From the NCBI RefSeq assembly GCF_000471905.2, contig NW_006494931.1, positions 3,735,713 to 3,799,712 on the forward strand: 64,000 nucleotides of DNA, in the 5' to 3' direction. This document shows, piece after piece, positions 10,847-21,407 of the stretch. Made by a program: the position numbers and the translations under genes. Below the pieces are notes generated by a model. It did not search any database and was not told the origin of the DNA. It saw nothing but the letters and a program-made list of their open reading frames with translations. Numbering within the stretch: the stretch's first letter is position 1; each line of letters opens with the position of its first letter. This DNA is from Amborella trichopoda. Lineage: Eukaryota; Streptophyta; Magnoliopsida; Amborellales; Amborellaceae.

Positions 10847-12572
10847 CAAGGGGCTTTTCAAATTGTGATCTAAGAGGGTTCAGTACCCGCGTGGGTCATG
10901 ACCCCATCATATGAGTTACACTCTACTTCACTTAAAACTGTTTTTTGTTGGTTCTAGCCGCACACACGCATACCACACTGCAGTTTTAAGAAAGGGATTT
11001 TGTTTGACCAAAAACCAAGGCCGACCAACTGTGACTCCATTGGGGACACACCACCCCAAAGTTGGTCTGCCTTGTTTGCCAATTAACTTCGCACTTAAAC
11101 CACACAAAAATAAGGTTTTGGAGTTACTTAACTCCTATTTTTGAGTTGGGGATTTTATGATCTCCACACTTGCAAGTTTGTCGTCAAGGACCGGGGTTGC
11201 TAAACCCTCACCTCTAGTCTTCCTTCTGCGAGCAAATCAAACTGCTAGCTATTGGGGCCCGGCGTAGCCTAGTTTCAGACGAGAAGGGACCTTCAGGTTC
11301 CTCACTCCCCATCTCTCAACATTAACAGCCAAGCCATTGTTGTCACGTGCACTTGTGGCCCACAGGCCACCACCCACCAAGTGCACCTTGCCACTGGCAG
11401 TCCACATGCCAATCTTAACTCTCGAGGCACCCAAAGGCAACCCCTATCCTCTCTGCAATCGACAACTTGCTTGTCATTGCCTCTACGGGCTGCCGAAAGT
11501 CCACGGCCATCACATCCACACAAGTGCTGGCAGTTTGCCTAGAACCCTCACCCACACACAACGAACTGGCAGCTTAGCCGCTGGCCCATCACTCATGGGC
11601 AGCCCAAAGCCACCCTCCACACTCTTTCACACTGAACCAGCAGCTTAGCCCTCAGACCACCGACCACCATTCGAACTGGCAGCCCTGCCGCCAACTCACC
11701 ATAAAGAAGGGGCCCTAAGGCCACCCCCTCTCACACACTTGCAAGGACCAACGGCCCAACTGCCAGTCTGACATCTCAGGGTAACCCAAGGGTCATCCAA
11801 CAAACTCTCACGTGCGAGGCCTCTTAGAACCCCACCCCACATTATGGTTTCTTTCTTCCTCTCACATTCCCTCTTTGAAAACCCAACATATTCTTTCCTC
11901 AACTCATATTCTCTCTCTAAAAATACCAACCCCTTCACTTCTCCTTTCACATTCTCTCTCTAAAAACCTATCTCAAAATTCTCTTTAAAAATATTGCCTA
12001 TTTTTGCTTCTTCTTAGGTTTTCTCTCTAAAATTGAATCAAAGAAAAAGAAGTGAGAGAAGCCAAAGAAGAAGAAGAAAATCTATCATTCATTTAGAAAT
12101 GCCAAGAACATGATTTTTCTCTCTTCTTTGTTTTCTCTTCTATTTTAATTTCTCTATTTTCTCTAATTATAGTGTTTGAGAGATAATATGAGGGAAGACG
12201 AGAATGGAACTGGGTTTCTTTAGAAAGAATGTGAGAGAGGAGAAGAAGGGCTTGGCTTCTAGGGAGAGCATGTTGAGGAAATAATAATGGATGGGTTTTG
12301 GGGAAAGAATGTGAGGGAAGGAAGAGCTTAAACATTTGATTCTTATAGAGAGAGACAAAGGGAAAGGAAGAAACCATTGGGAAAAAAAGTGCAAGACGAG
12401 AAAAAAAGATGCCCAGAGTATTTGTTTTTAAAGCAGAACAAGATAGTCTACTTGCCCCTCTAAAAAGAGTAGGAGAGCCAAAGTCACAAATAAATTATCA
12501 TCGAGTATCTTAAAAGTAATATTTTATTAGGATATTTTCTTAAAATCCCTAAATGATAGATGTGGTAAAATT
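10847..12572. other. GC-richer repeat-derived block with a primer-binding-like site
   Basis: The region 11150-11830 is clearly more GC-rich than its surroundings and contains repeated phrases such as GGCAGCTTAGCC and AACTGGCAG. At 11029-11046 lies CTGTGACTCCATTGGGGA, similar to the primer-binding site seen at 16012. An LTR retrotransposon leader is therefore possible. No domain could be read. From 11850 to 12400 it grades into CT-rich, then GA-rich DNA. Confidence 0.3.
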
Positions 12573-12896
12573 CATGGTTATCAAAACCTGACTGGACTGG
12601 CTGGTCCAATCTGTTGTGCCAATCATTTTATTGGGTGATCCGATCCACACCAAAAACAAATTTGTAAAAATCGACTAAAATTAATGTTAGTCTAGTTTTT
12701 ATTATTTGTATCAGTTGGTTTCAATCTATTAGATTGGCTAAACTAAGTTTTATAAACTTTTCATAATATATTTTATATTTTAAAGTATTACTCAATTTTT
12801 AATATTGTCTTATTGGTTTGACTGTCGGTCACTCCAAACTTGATTGAATCAAAACCCCTCATCAATTTAGTTATCCGTCCAATTTTGATAACATTT
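12573..12896. repeat. Probable hAT-like MITE
   Basis: The ends are inverted: CATGGTTATCAAAACC on the left and, reverse-complemented, AATGTTATCAAAATTGGACG on the right. The subterminal GACTGGCTGGTCCAATC / GGTCACTCC-type motifs are of a kind common in plant hAT MITEs. No clean 8-bp target duplication is visible, so the call rests on the ends alone. Confidence 0.45.
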
Positions 12897-13186
12897 TAAC
12901 TATCACGAAAACATTGCAGCTAAGTTTATGCAAAAGTTCAAACTTTAAAAAGGGACAACATTTTTGTGACCGATCCACATGACTTGTAGAGGTATGGGCA
13001 CTGATCACTATCATTGTCAAGTTGGGCCTTTCTGGGTTGCCCTAGAAAATTTTAATTTTTTGGTGCATTTGGCACGTTGGGTTGCACCTAAGAGATGACG
13101 ACACACTAGCCTCTCTATGGTAGTACCCTTAACATGTATCAAAGTATATTTTCAAATAAGTCCTTCGAGTATAACTCGGTCATTTA

Positions 13187-14836
13187 GGGTATGTTTGACA
13201 AAACAAGATTTGGATATTCAAATTTTTAGACATCTGAATAAAGACATTGTCTTACTTTCTATATATTTGAATTTAATAGTATCATGATATGTCTTTTTAT
13301 GTTCACTTTTTTATAGTCTAAATGTATTTCAAATATTTCATAGATTTGAAGTTTTTGAACTTTATGGCTAACAAAATTATAACTAATTAATTTTTACGTT
13401 TGACACATATTTGAAAAATTATAACTTATTGATTTTTATATTTGGCACATGTTTAAAAATGCCTTTCCTCCGCTATCTGTTTTAATAGCAGTGATCCCAA
13501 CCTCACCTTCCAAGCCTATTGATAATCGAGTTATTTTAAAAAAGTAAAACCCAAACCTACAAACCCATAATTCATCTACACTCATATCGTGCCATCACAC
13601 CATTTCCAGGTGCAGCTTACACAGCACAAAGCAAAGCCCTATGGTTAGCACCATCTTCCTCGTTATGTGTATAGAACAATGCTCAAAGTGCATATCCTCA
13701 ACCATCATGAACTGTGTTTATGAAGTAAAGGAGTGGTATGCCCAAACTCTCCATCATAGAGATCTTGGCATCTCACATAGAAAATTTTGTTTGCCATTCC
13801 CATCGCTCTCCTCCGAAAACATCTTAAAAATAAATCTTCTTCTCCATTGTGTTTAAAATCTCACTCTCCATTGACCTCCCTCACTTTTCTCCACACGTGG
13901 CCCCCACACCACTCAAATTGCTCATACCCAAATCTTTGTCTCTCTTTCTTCCCCACCAAAAGAGTCAGTATCCTCTCTCCTCCTTCATATGCTATGCTTG
14001 AGGAATCAAACCACTCTCTCTCTATGTTAAGACATGAGAAACCAACCTTCTCTCTCTAGCCATCCATCTCTCTCTCTCTCTTTCCTTGCAAACTCTTTAT
14101 CTTCACCTTCTTATGGCAATCGAGTTATTTTAGAAAAGCAAAAACCCAAACTTGTAAACTCTTTATCTTCGGGGTTACTTCAAAGAAAAAAAAAGCCTCA
14201 AACCTATAAACTCTTTATCTTCACCGTCCCCTGGTAATAGAGTTACATGTCTTCGTAATGGAGTTATTTCAGAGAAGAAAAAAAAACCAAACCTATAAAA
14301 ACTCTTAATCTTCACCAATCTCTGGTAGTGGAATTACAAGTCTTCCTAATTGAGTTATTACAAAAAAGAGAAAATACATGCCTCCCTCTAACTTTTTTAC
14401 ATTCTTTAGTGAATGGCAATGGAGGCTTGAGAGAGGCAAGGAAGAGTACCATGAAATAGTGCTAGAAAGATATCAAGGTTTAGAGGGTCTCTGTTGAGGG
14501 GGAGAGAGTTAGGGTTTATGATTGGATAGAGATAGAAGGTTTCAGTTGAAAGATAGGATAGGGGCTGTCGGACGGGAGAGAAAGAGAGGAAAAATATGGT
14601 TATGAGTGGATGAAAGAAGGGAGAGGGACATAATAAATTTTGACGCTAGAACTAAATCCCGCAAAATTCAACTACGACTTGAATTTTTGGGATTTAGATA
14701 TTTAGAGGTCATCTGAATATAAGAAGATAGACTTTGGTCCTATCAAACAGGGCATAATAACTTACATAATTCAAATTACAGTAGATTCTATATTATCTTG
14801 AAATATTAGGATATTAGGGTGTTGTCAAATAGACCC
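13187..14836. mobile_element. Tourist/Harbinger-like non-autonomous element, 1650 bp, TTA duplication
   Basis: The left end is GGGTATGTTTGACAAAAC; the right end, reverse-complemented, is GGGTCTATTTGACAACAC. Both flanks are TTA (13184-13186 and 14837-14839), matching the 3-bp PIF/Harbinger duplication. A second, inner end (ATGCCCTGTTTGATAGGACC on the minus strand, about 14735-14755) resembles the left end, so two elements may be nested. Inside, at 13525-14370, is a degenerate array around GAGTTATTTTAGAAAAGCA and CCTATAAACTCTTTATCTTC, with CT-rich DNA between. No transposase is encoded. Confidence 0.55.
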
Positions 14837-15253
14837 TTAGTTTTGTTTAGATTCTATCTCCAATCTCTCAAGGGCCAAACCATAGATGAAAAAAGACAAG
14901 TTAAACATCTAGGGGCACATGGATGCACACCTTATGTGGTCTAGTAAGATGTATTTGCTTCACATGTTTCATTAATATATGTGTATATGTGTGTGTGGGT
15001 GTTTGGGTGTGTTTTGTAACAGCAAAATGTAACCGGGCACCAAAAGCAAGCAGAAGAGAATGGGATAATAGTGTGATAAGACTATCGACAAGGAAAATCC
15101 TCGAAAGAGGAATAGCTCCCAGTGCAGATAACTGAAAAGGGATTGGTGAACTTCGAACTGAGTACGAGATAAGGGGACAAAGGTGAAGAGAAACAAACTC
15201 AAAAAACGTAATTTTATAAGATAATAGCAAGTAAGCAAAAATTAGATATTGCC

Positions 15254-15537
15254 ACCTAGAAATAAGAAGGGAAGAGTGAAGTTCAAATTTGACTTTCAAC
15301 TGGAAACCGAGTGACTAGGATGTTGATGACCCCATAGAAAGGAAACCTTCATTGATTTAAAGTTGGAAAATGATCAGATCACAAAAAATCTTCCCACCTA
15401 GAAATAAGAAGGGAAGAGTGAAGTTCAAATTTGACTTTCAACTGGAAACCGAGTGACTAGGATGTTGATGACCGCATAGAAAGGAAACCGTCATTGATTT
15501 AAAGTTGGAAAATGATTAGATCACAAAAAATCTTCCC
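15254..15537 (+). repeat. Tandem duplication, 142-bp unit, two near-identical copies
   Basis: Units start with ACCTAGAAATAAGAAGGG at 15254 and 15396. I count only about three differences between them, so the duplication is recent compared with the decayed DNA around it. It lies just upstream of the LTR-like segment and primer-binding site at 15540-16029, possibly inside that LTR. Confidence 0.85.
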
Positions 15538-15539
15538 AC

Positions 15540-16029
15540 CCAAAAAAAGTCTATATAAAGGACTCCAAACAATAGGAGAATGGGAATGGTCATTCTTAAA
15601 TATTCGATTATTACGATAAACGTGCACTTACGGTAAGAAGGAGAGCGAAAATCTCATTCTTGACTAGCTGCAGTGAAAGCCTACTCTTCTATATATGCTC
15701 AAGTGCGTCTCCATAGACTGAACTGAGCCCCTCAAATATATTGTTTTCTTTGTAATTATATCTAGTTGGGTGAATTTCAATCTAGTTGGGTGTTCTTTGT
15801 TCGCTTAACTGAACTTCGATGTAAAAGAATCAAGTGACCTCAAAGGCATCTAGAACTCTTCTTATACTCTAACCTACGTTTCAATAAAATTTGGACTCGT
15901 CTCCCCATTTGTGATAATGTCCTCTAGTTTTGGTTGGATTATCAGGTTTTCTTGTTTTTTTTTCTGTCTTTACCATTATAGTAAAGATACATGTTGGGCA
16001 AAACAATTCTTTGGCGACTCCACTGGGGA
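15540..16029 (+). mobile_element. LTR end plus primer-binding site (probable Ty3/gypsy), fossil
   Basis: TGGCGACTCCACTGGGGA at 16012-16029 matches the primer-binding type used by several plant gypsy lineages. It sits a few bases after a segment ending in CA at 16005, as expected for an LTR end. A TATATAAAGG box at about 15552 fits an LTR promoter. The LTR start could not be fixed, and no gypsy coding domain follows; the next readable piece is a copia gag fragment. A broken remnant. Confidence 0.45.
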
Positions 16030-16139
16030 AGAACTTCCTTAAAAGTGGCTTACATTGTCAATGAATCTAAGTTAGATCAACCCAACAGTTTTATAAATCC
16101 AACAATTAAAACAACGAGCAGGCGCAGTTCTTTATAAAA

Positions 16140-16420
16140 ATGGATGAAAGATAACTATTATGCAAGAGCCACATTCTCAATGCATTTGGTTGATCTTATA
16201 AACAACATGCAGTGGTAACAATAAGAGAACTTTGGAAACTTCTTGAAACATGATATATCACTGAGGAATCTGGTAACAAGCGATTTCTTATTTCAAATTA
16301 TTTGAACTTTAAATTTATTGAAAACTTGCCAATTATTACTCTCAAGTGTATGAGTCGCAAGTTATAATCAGGGGACTCAAAGATTGTGAAATTTAATTTG
16401 ATTATCTTGACAATTGGATA
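16140..16420 (+). mobile_element. Ty1/copia gag (UBN2-type) fragment, fossil
   Basis: A short stretch reads like the copia UBN2 gag domain, with an LWxxLE..Y, GNKRFLISNYLNFK order. It is an isolated, broken fragment with no LTR, protease or polymerase attached. Confidence 0.45.
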
Positions 16421-17200
16421 TGTTTATGTGGAATAAGTGCAGAAAAATATACAAAATCCTTCTTGTTTTTTGGCATATGCAATAACACTTTCTCTAGACA
16501 ATATTTGCCCTTTTGATATATAATAAACAATGTGCATAAAAATAGATGAAATTGACCTCGAGATATAAGAAAATAGAAGGTCTCAATTCACTTATTAGTT
16601 TCATGCAACCAGAAGCTTACTTCGTATATTAGAATTGCGTTATAATAGAGAGAGAAAGAGTATTAGAATTTTGAAAGAGAGAGGGAGAGAGGAGATATAT
16701 TAGTAAGGGGGAGAGAGAGAGGACTAAAAGGAGCATATAAAATGGGAAATTCAAACATATTTACCACCCTTTGGATGTGACTATTCATTTGAACAATAGT
16801 ATCTATTCACTATTGCATATGACTGTTAGAAACCCACCATCCAAAGGCTAGATCAGCCCAACAGTTTTAATTGCTAGAACCCATGGCCAACAGTTAGTTG
16901 ATCACAAGGGCCTCTGTACCAATACGAGGAAGTGAAATACAAAGTCCACCTCAATTGCCATTGGGCCAACGCATGGGTACAAGTTGCATGCTTCGTGTAC
17001 TCAACACATGCACTCACACTCTCTCATTTGTTCCGTAAACTTATGGTATGAGAGTGTTACCATATAAAAATCATTCTATCCACATTCTTCTTCATGAATG
17101 TGAGACTAAAACTTAAAACCATCTCTATCTATTTATTAGAAACATAGGAAAGTTTCAAAATTATATTTTTAAATACTCTGTAGTATTTTCCAGATGGTGC
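16421..17200. other. Intergenic DNA with GA-rich microsatellite
   Basis: Holds a GAGAGA-rich run at about 16648-16725. No gene is supported. Confidence 0.4.
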
Positions 17201-17585
17201 AGTTTTTATAAGGTTGCAATCTTAAACAATCCAATTAAAACGCACCTTAAAAATTTATCATAACATGTAATTTTGTTGTAAAAAATTCTTAGTATTATCT
17301 TAAAATCTATTTTCATACCTAATTAGAAAATTTTAAATCTAAAAAATTGTTAAAATAAAGTAGATCTATAAATATATGAAAATCTTGAAAATGGACGGTC
17401 CAGATAATTGTTGCAAGATGCACTATTTCAGGGATTCAAAAACTTTTTTTTTTTCGCATTCATACAGCTCGATATCGAAATAATCGACTAGAGTATTTTT
17501 TCAACATTAAAACAATATTTTCGATATATTTTTGAGGTGCATCTGTGATTCTACATTTTAAAGTTGCAACCTTATATAAACTTTT
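17201..17585 (-). repeat. Dispersed inverted-repeat element, family 'alpha', copy 2
   Basis: The best-preserved ends of the family: TTTTTATAAGGTTGCAATC on the left and GTTGCAACCTTATATAAAC on the right, an inverted pair. The internal ATGGACGGTCCAG block and the TCGATATCGA core (inverted relative to copy 1) identify the family. No coding capacity. Confidence 0.65.
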
Positions 17586-18637
17586 GCCTTTTCCAAAACC
17601 AAAATACTAATACTTTCATTGCCTTAAACCTAGTAAAACCCTGGGGGAAGGTATAGAAAGCTTCCCTTACAAACCCTAAATAATTCCTTTTGTCATCAAT
17701 ATCTTCACTCTCTCACCATGAGAAACTGAAGAAATCCAAAACATCTTGTCTAGTTAAAGGCATGTCCTTTTAACCTCTTTTTTTTTTGTCTGCCTTGAAA
17801 TCTTCAAATCCCCTCTCTCTCTCTTCCCTTGCAACGCTCATGATCACCTGATAGCCAACAACCATCCCTCTCTCTCTCACTCCCTCCACCACAAATCCCA
17901 ACCCTGAGCATCTGCATCCACCTTCTAGTTTTTAGTAAAAAGTCAAGTATTGGAGTTATGAGTAGAGAGAGGGCTTGGAAATTTTCATTTGACGGTGGGT
18001 AGGTGATGATTTAATATCTGTAAAGAGGAAAAATAAATAAAAGATGTATTAAATGAAGGAAAGTTGTTTCCCTCGCTGGACCGCATTTATATATATGCAG
18101 TCTAAAACTATGGAAACTAACGGTACAAATGTTTTTCTTACTAGAATTATTATTTTTAGTTTTAAAGTGTATTTATTTTTTATATTCATGATCTCCATGT
18201 TAGAGATTACATGTCCTTAAAATTTAAATCTTAAAATCCATCTTAAAAATAGATTTGTTAAAAGACCTGCATTTCTACATGTTGTAGAGTTCTCTTAAAC
18301 CACATATTCTTGTAGCAGAAAAGTTAGAGCAAAATCAAACTCAATTTTCCCATCACCTAGAGCAGCTATTGCTGGAGTTCTCTACAATTTTGGGGGAGAA
18401 AAGAAAAAGAAGAGATAAACTAGGATTTATTTGAGATCCTAATACCAATATATAAGTGACATGTATCCCAAATTTGTATTTCTTTCTTAGTCTTAATGGA
18501 AATTTTGCTATAATTTTACAATAGATACTTTCCAAATATGCACCCCCAAGTCCTAAAATGAAGCATCAAGGAAATAAGCATCAAGGAAATAACGCTCATC
18601 CGTTATTTCATAGTTCTTGTATCTCAAGCTGTGTTCG
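17586..18637. other. Intergenic DNA
   Basis: No gene is supported. CT-rich patches lie at 17810-17890. A TAAAATTTAAATCTTAAAATC-like stretch at about 18220 weakly recalls the alpha family but lacks its ends. Confidence 0.3.
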
Positions 18638-18823
18638 CAAAACCGGTCGATCTAACCGACTGGTTAGCGGTTAGATCAGAAGTAGCCAGTTCCGGTTTTG
18701 GGTAGTTTTGGTGATCAACCAATATTTTAAACTTTAAATAAAATACTACTTCAAATTTATATCAAATATATTAGAATGGTTTATTGGTTGCTTTAATGAT
18801 TAAGTTTTATATGAATCATGGTT
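18638..18823. repeat. CCGGTT-rich repeat remnant
   Basis: GTGTTCGCAAAACCGGTCG followed by ACCGACTGGTTAGCGG resembles the end of a plant hAT-type MITE. No opposite end was found, so the boundary on the right is uncertain. Confidence 0.35.
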
Positions 18824-19103
18824 AAGAATTCGTTTTGTTGGTTCAAAAAAATTACTTGCCCATTGAAATCCCAGAATCGAACTAGAATCCTCTCTTAAAT
18901 AAGTCTTTTATTTCTTTTAAGAATTCGTTCCGTTGGTTCAAAAAAATTACTTGCCCATTGGAATCCCATAATTGAACTAGAATCATCTCTTAAAAAACTC
19001 CTTTATTTCTTTTAAAAATTCATTTTGTTGGTTCAAAAAATTTATTTGCCCATTGGAATCCCAGAATCGAATTAGAATCCTCTCTTAAAAAATCCTTTAT
19101 TAT
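18824..19103 (+). repeat. Tandem repeat, 95-bp unit, three copies
   Basis: Units start at 18824, 18919 and 19014. Each contains TTGGTTCAAAAAAATTACTT (or a close variant), CCCATTGGAATCCCA and AGAATCCTCTCTTAAA. Copies are about 90% alike by eye. The array lies about 0.7-0.9 kb upstream of the RRM gene. Confidence 0.85.
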
Positions 19104-19530
19104 CAAACCCGCTAACCAATACACCATTTACTACTTAGTTGATAAAAAAAAGTGCTATATTATATATGTCTTAAGTGTTTTTTCATTTTCTTTTGACAAA
19201 AGAGTTGGTCAAGTCGATTTTTTTAACACTATTGTAATATTCTTTACATTATGGTAAAGATTAAAAAAAAAATTGGTCATTGATACTTACTTTTATATTT
19301 TCCTATTTTTTTCAATAAAATTTAAAAATACCTCTAAACACAAATCGATTCGTTAAAATTAACTTTTTTTCATTAATTTTCAACTTCATTTAAGTCTGTT
19401 TTGTTTAATTACATTCTTTATATGCTTTTTATATTTTAGTAGATTTTTTTTTATCTTTTTTATTGTTTTCAACACATTTTTTTTATTGTTAAGAACTTGC
19501 CCGGTTAGAGCGATTGAGTCAACCAGTTTA

Positions 19531-19723
19531 CCAGTTAAGTTGGTTAAATCACTTTCAAGCCATGTCCGGTTAATATAATATTGCTCAGCAGTTTACCGGT
19601 TAAACCGATTAAATTGCTTCCGGGCCATGTCCGGTTAATATAATATCGCTCAGCAATAACCGGTTACGCCGGTTAAATCGCTTCCTGGCCATGTCCGGTT
19701 AATATAATACCGTTCAGCAGTAA
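19531..19723 (+). repeat. Promoter-proximal tandem repeat, 64-65-bp unit, three copies
   Basis: Units start at 19531, 19596 and 19660. Each carries an AACCGGTTAAACCG-like palindrome, then GCCATGTCCGGTTAATATAA and CGCTCAGCA. The last unit ends only about 26 bp before the start codon of the RRM gene, so the array must lie in its core promoter or 5'UTR. CCGGTT elements also occur further upstream (18640-18720, 19500), so the array probably grew from that repeat. Confidence 0.85.
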
Positions 19724-19749
19724 CACGGGGGGATTCATCACAGTTGGGT

Positions 19750-21349
19750 ATGGCAGCTCTATCCACACTCTCGCTCCTCATTCGTTCACCAGCATTCCTT
19801 CCCTCCTCTCTCTCACTCCCCCTTTCTCTCTCTAAACGCAGGCCTTGCTTCTGGATAAACTTCCATCTCCCTCTTCAATCGATCAACAAAAAGGGGAGCA
19901 GGCATCTCTCCCTTCTTCTCTGCGCTACGCACCAAGAATCCAACACCCCAGAACCAGAACCCGAACCAAAGAGCTCTGAGAAAACCCTTGAAAGCAATGT
20001 CACTACTTTAAAGACGAGACTATACGTCACTAATTTGCCATGGACTTGCACTTCAGAGGATATTAAGAACCTCTTTCAACAGTGTGGGGCAGTAATAGAC
20101 GTTGAGGTGGGAGAAACTTCCTTCTTTCAGAGTAACTATGCTTACATTTTCGTTTGTTGCATTTTCTGTCTCTTAACTGATATGGGTAGAGTTTTGATTT
20201 TCTCACTCTTGATTGTTATGGGTAGGTTCTGGTTTTCTCTCTCTTAATTGATATGGGTAGTTACGGTTTTCTATCTCTTTATTGATATGGGTAGTTTTTA
20301 ATTGATATGGGAGTTCTGGTTTTCTTTCTCTTGGTTGATTTGGTTGGTTGTGGTTTGTTTTGGGCTGAAGCTAATGAAGTTCAAAGCCGGTAGAAACAGA
20401 GGGATGGCGTTTGTTATGATGAGTTCAGAGGATGAAGCTCTTGCAGCTCTTGTTAAATTGAATTCATATGTGAGTCAAATCTATCACAATTATTGTTACC
20501 TTTACTCATTTGTTTTATGGGTTTGGCTCACTTTCTGTTTCAATTTGGCTCTTTGAATTTAAAGGAATTTGGGGGCCGGACCATTAAGGCCGAACTTGCG
20601 AAGAAAGCAAAGAAAATTTCTCCTTCCGTTTCGTCAAAAAAAATCTCTCCTCCTGTGGGAACTGTGGAAACAAGGCATAAGGTTTATGTTGGTAATCTAG
20701 ATTGGAGGGTGAGATCTAGTGATCTCAGGGAATTCTTCACAAAACACAGTAATGCCCTCTCTGCTAGAGTAGTCTATGGGGGAACAAAGGGGAAACCAGC
20801 TGGTTATGGTTTTGTTAGCTTTGCTTCAAAAGAAGATGCAGAGGCAGCTGTAGCTACACTTGAGGGAAAGGTTGTTCACACTCCTATTCATCATGAATTT
20901 TCACTGTTTCTTTGGAATTTACAAGTTCAATTGTGTTGTGAAATTTGGTGTTGCCAAAATTTTATTTCGGTATCTGCTAAAGTTCGATTGGATTATGAAA
21001 TTTATGTAAACCTGCTTTGGGTTTTCTTGTAATGTTCAATTGGATTTTGAAATTTGTTCTTTTTTGCCAATTTTGTCAGTTCAGGTTTTATCTATAATGA
21101 TTTGGGAACTTGAATTCCAATGGATTTTTCTCCATTCAAGGAGTTACTGTAGAATTTATAATTGTACATATTTTACTGCAGGAGTTAAATGGAAGATCAC
21201 TTCGTCTGAGAATAGCCCGAGATGTACCAAGTGATTCTAGTGACAATGCAAAAGAGGATGAAGGGGCATCAGAAGGAATAAGTGATGTTGAAAATCTACC
21301 TAATGATGGAGTGGATAATGAAATCCAATTAACGGAAGCTAGCAAATGA
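19750..21349 (+). CDS. Chloroplast RNA-binding protein with two RRM domains (four exons)
   Basis: Exons are 19750-20106, 20371-20469, 20565-20870 and 21182-21349. All introns are GT-AG and phase 0, giving 309 residues. Residues 1 to ~58 form a Ser/Leu/Arg-rich plastid transit peptide (MAALSTLSLLIRSPAF), followed by an acidic PEPEPEP linker. RRM1 is about 89-165, with RNP2 LYVTNL at 91-96 and RNP1 RGMAFVMM at 129-136. RRM2 is about 190-265, with RNP2 VYVGNL at 192-197 and RNP1 AGYGFVSF at 231-238. The tail is acidic. Length and layout match the plant family called 28-kDa or 33-kDa chloroplast ribonucleoprotein-like (Arabidopsis At4g09040/At1g01080 type, from memory). Known relatives bind chloroplast transcripts and act in their stability and processing; the exact target cannot be inferred. 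ATG 19750 is chosen because the codons upstream offer only a TTG. The gene looks intact and stands alone. Confidence 0.9.
20168..20345 (+). repeat. Minisatellite within RRM-gene intron 1
   Basis: About five imperfect repeats of TTAATTGATATGGGTAG followed by a TTCTGGTTTTCTCTCTC-like segment fill most of the 264-bp intron 20107-20370. It explains the spurious open frames there. Confidence 0.7.
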
Positions 21350-21401
21350 AAACATGTTGAAATACTGAGTAGTATTATAACGCTGGCCTCTATGATCAAG
21401 G

Positions 21402-21407
21402 AATAAA
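21402..21407 (+). terminator. Possible polyadenylation signal of the RRM gene
   Basis: AATAAA lies 53 bases after the stop codon, within a T/G-rich 3' region. Plant signals are loose, so the site is only a candidate; later sites are possible. Confidence 0.35.

Noticed and set aside
11302-11648. Open frames in the GC-richer block, up to 103 codons on either strand
   Set aside because: Frames on both strands overlap, contain no motif and sit in repeat-like DNA with repeated GGCAGC phrases; GC-rich DNA simply has fewer stops.
19744-19749. Earlier start for the RRM protein at 19744
   Set aside because: It is a TTG codon; the ATG at 19750 gives a normal transit peptide with Ala as the second residue.
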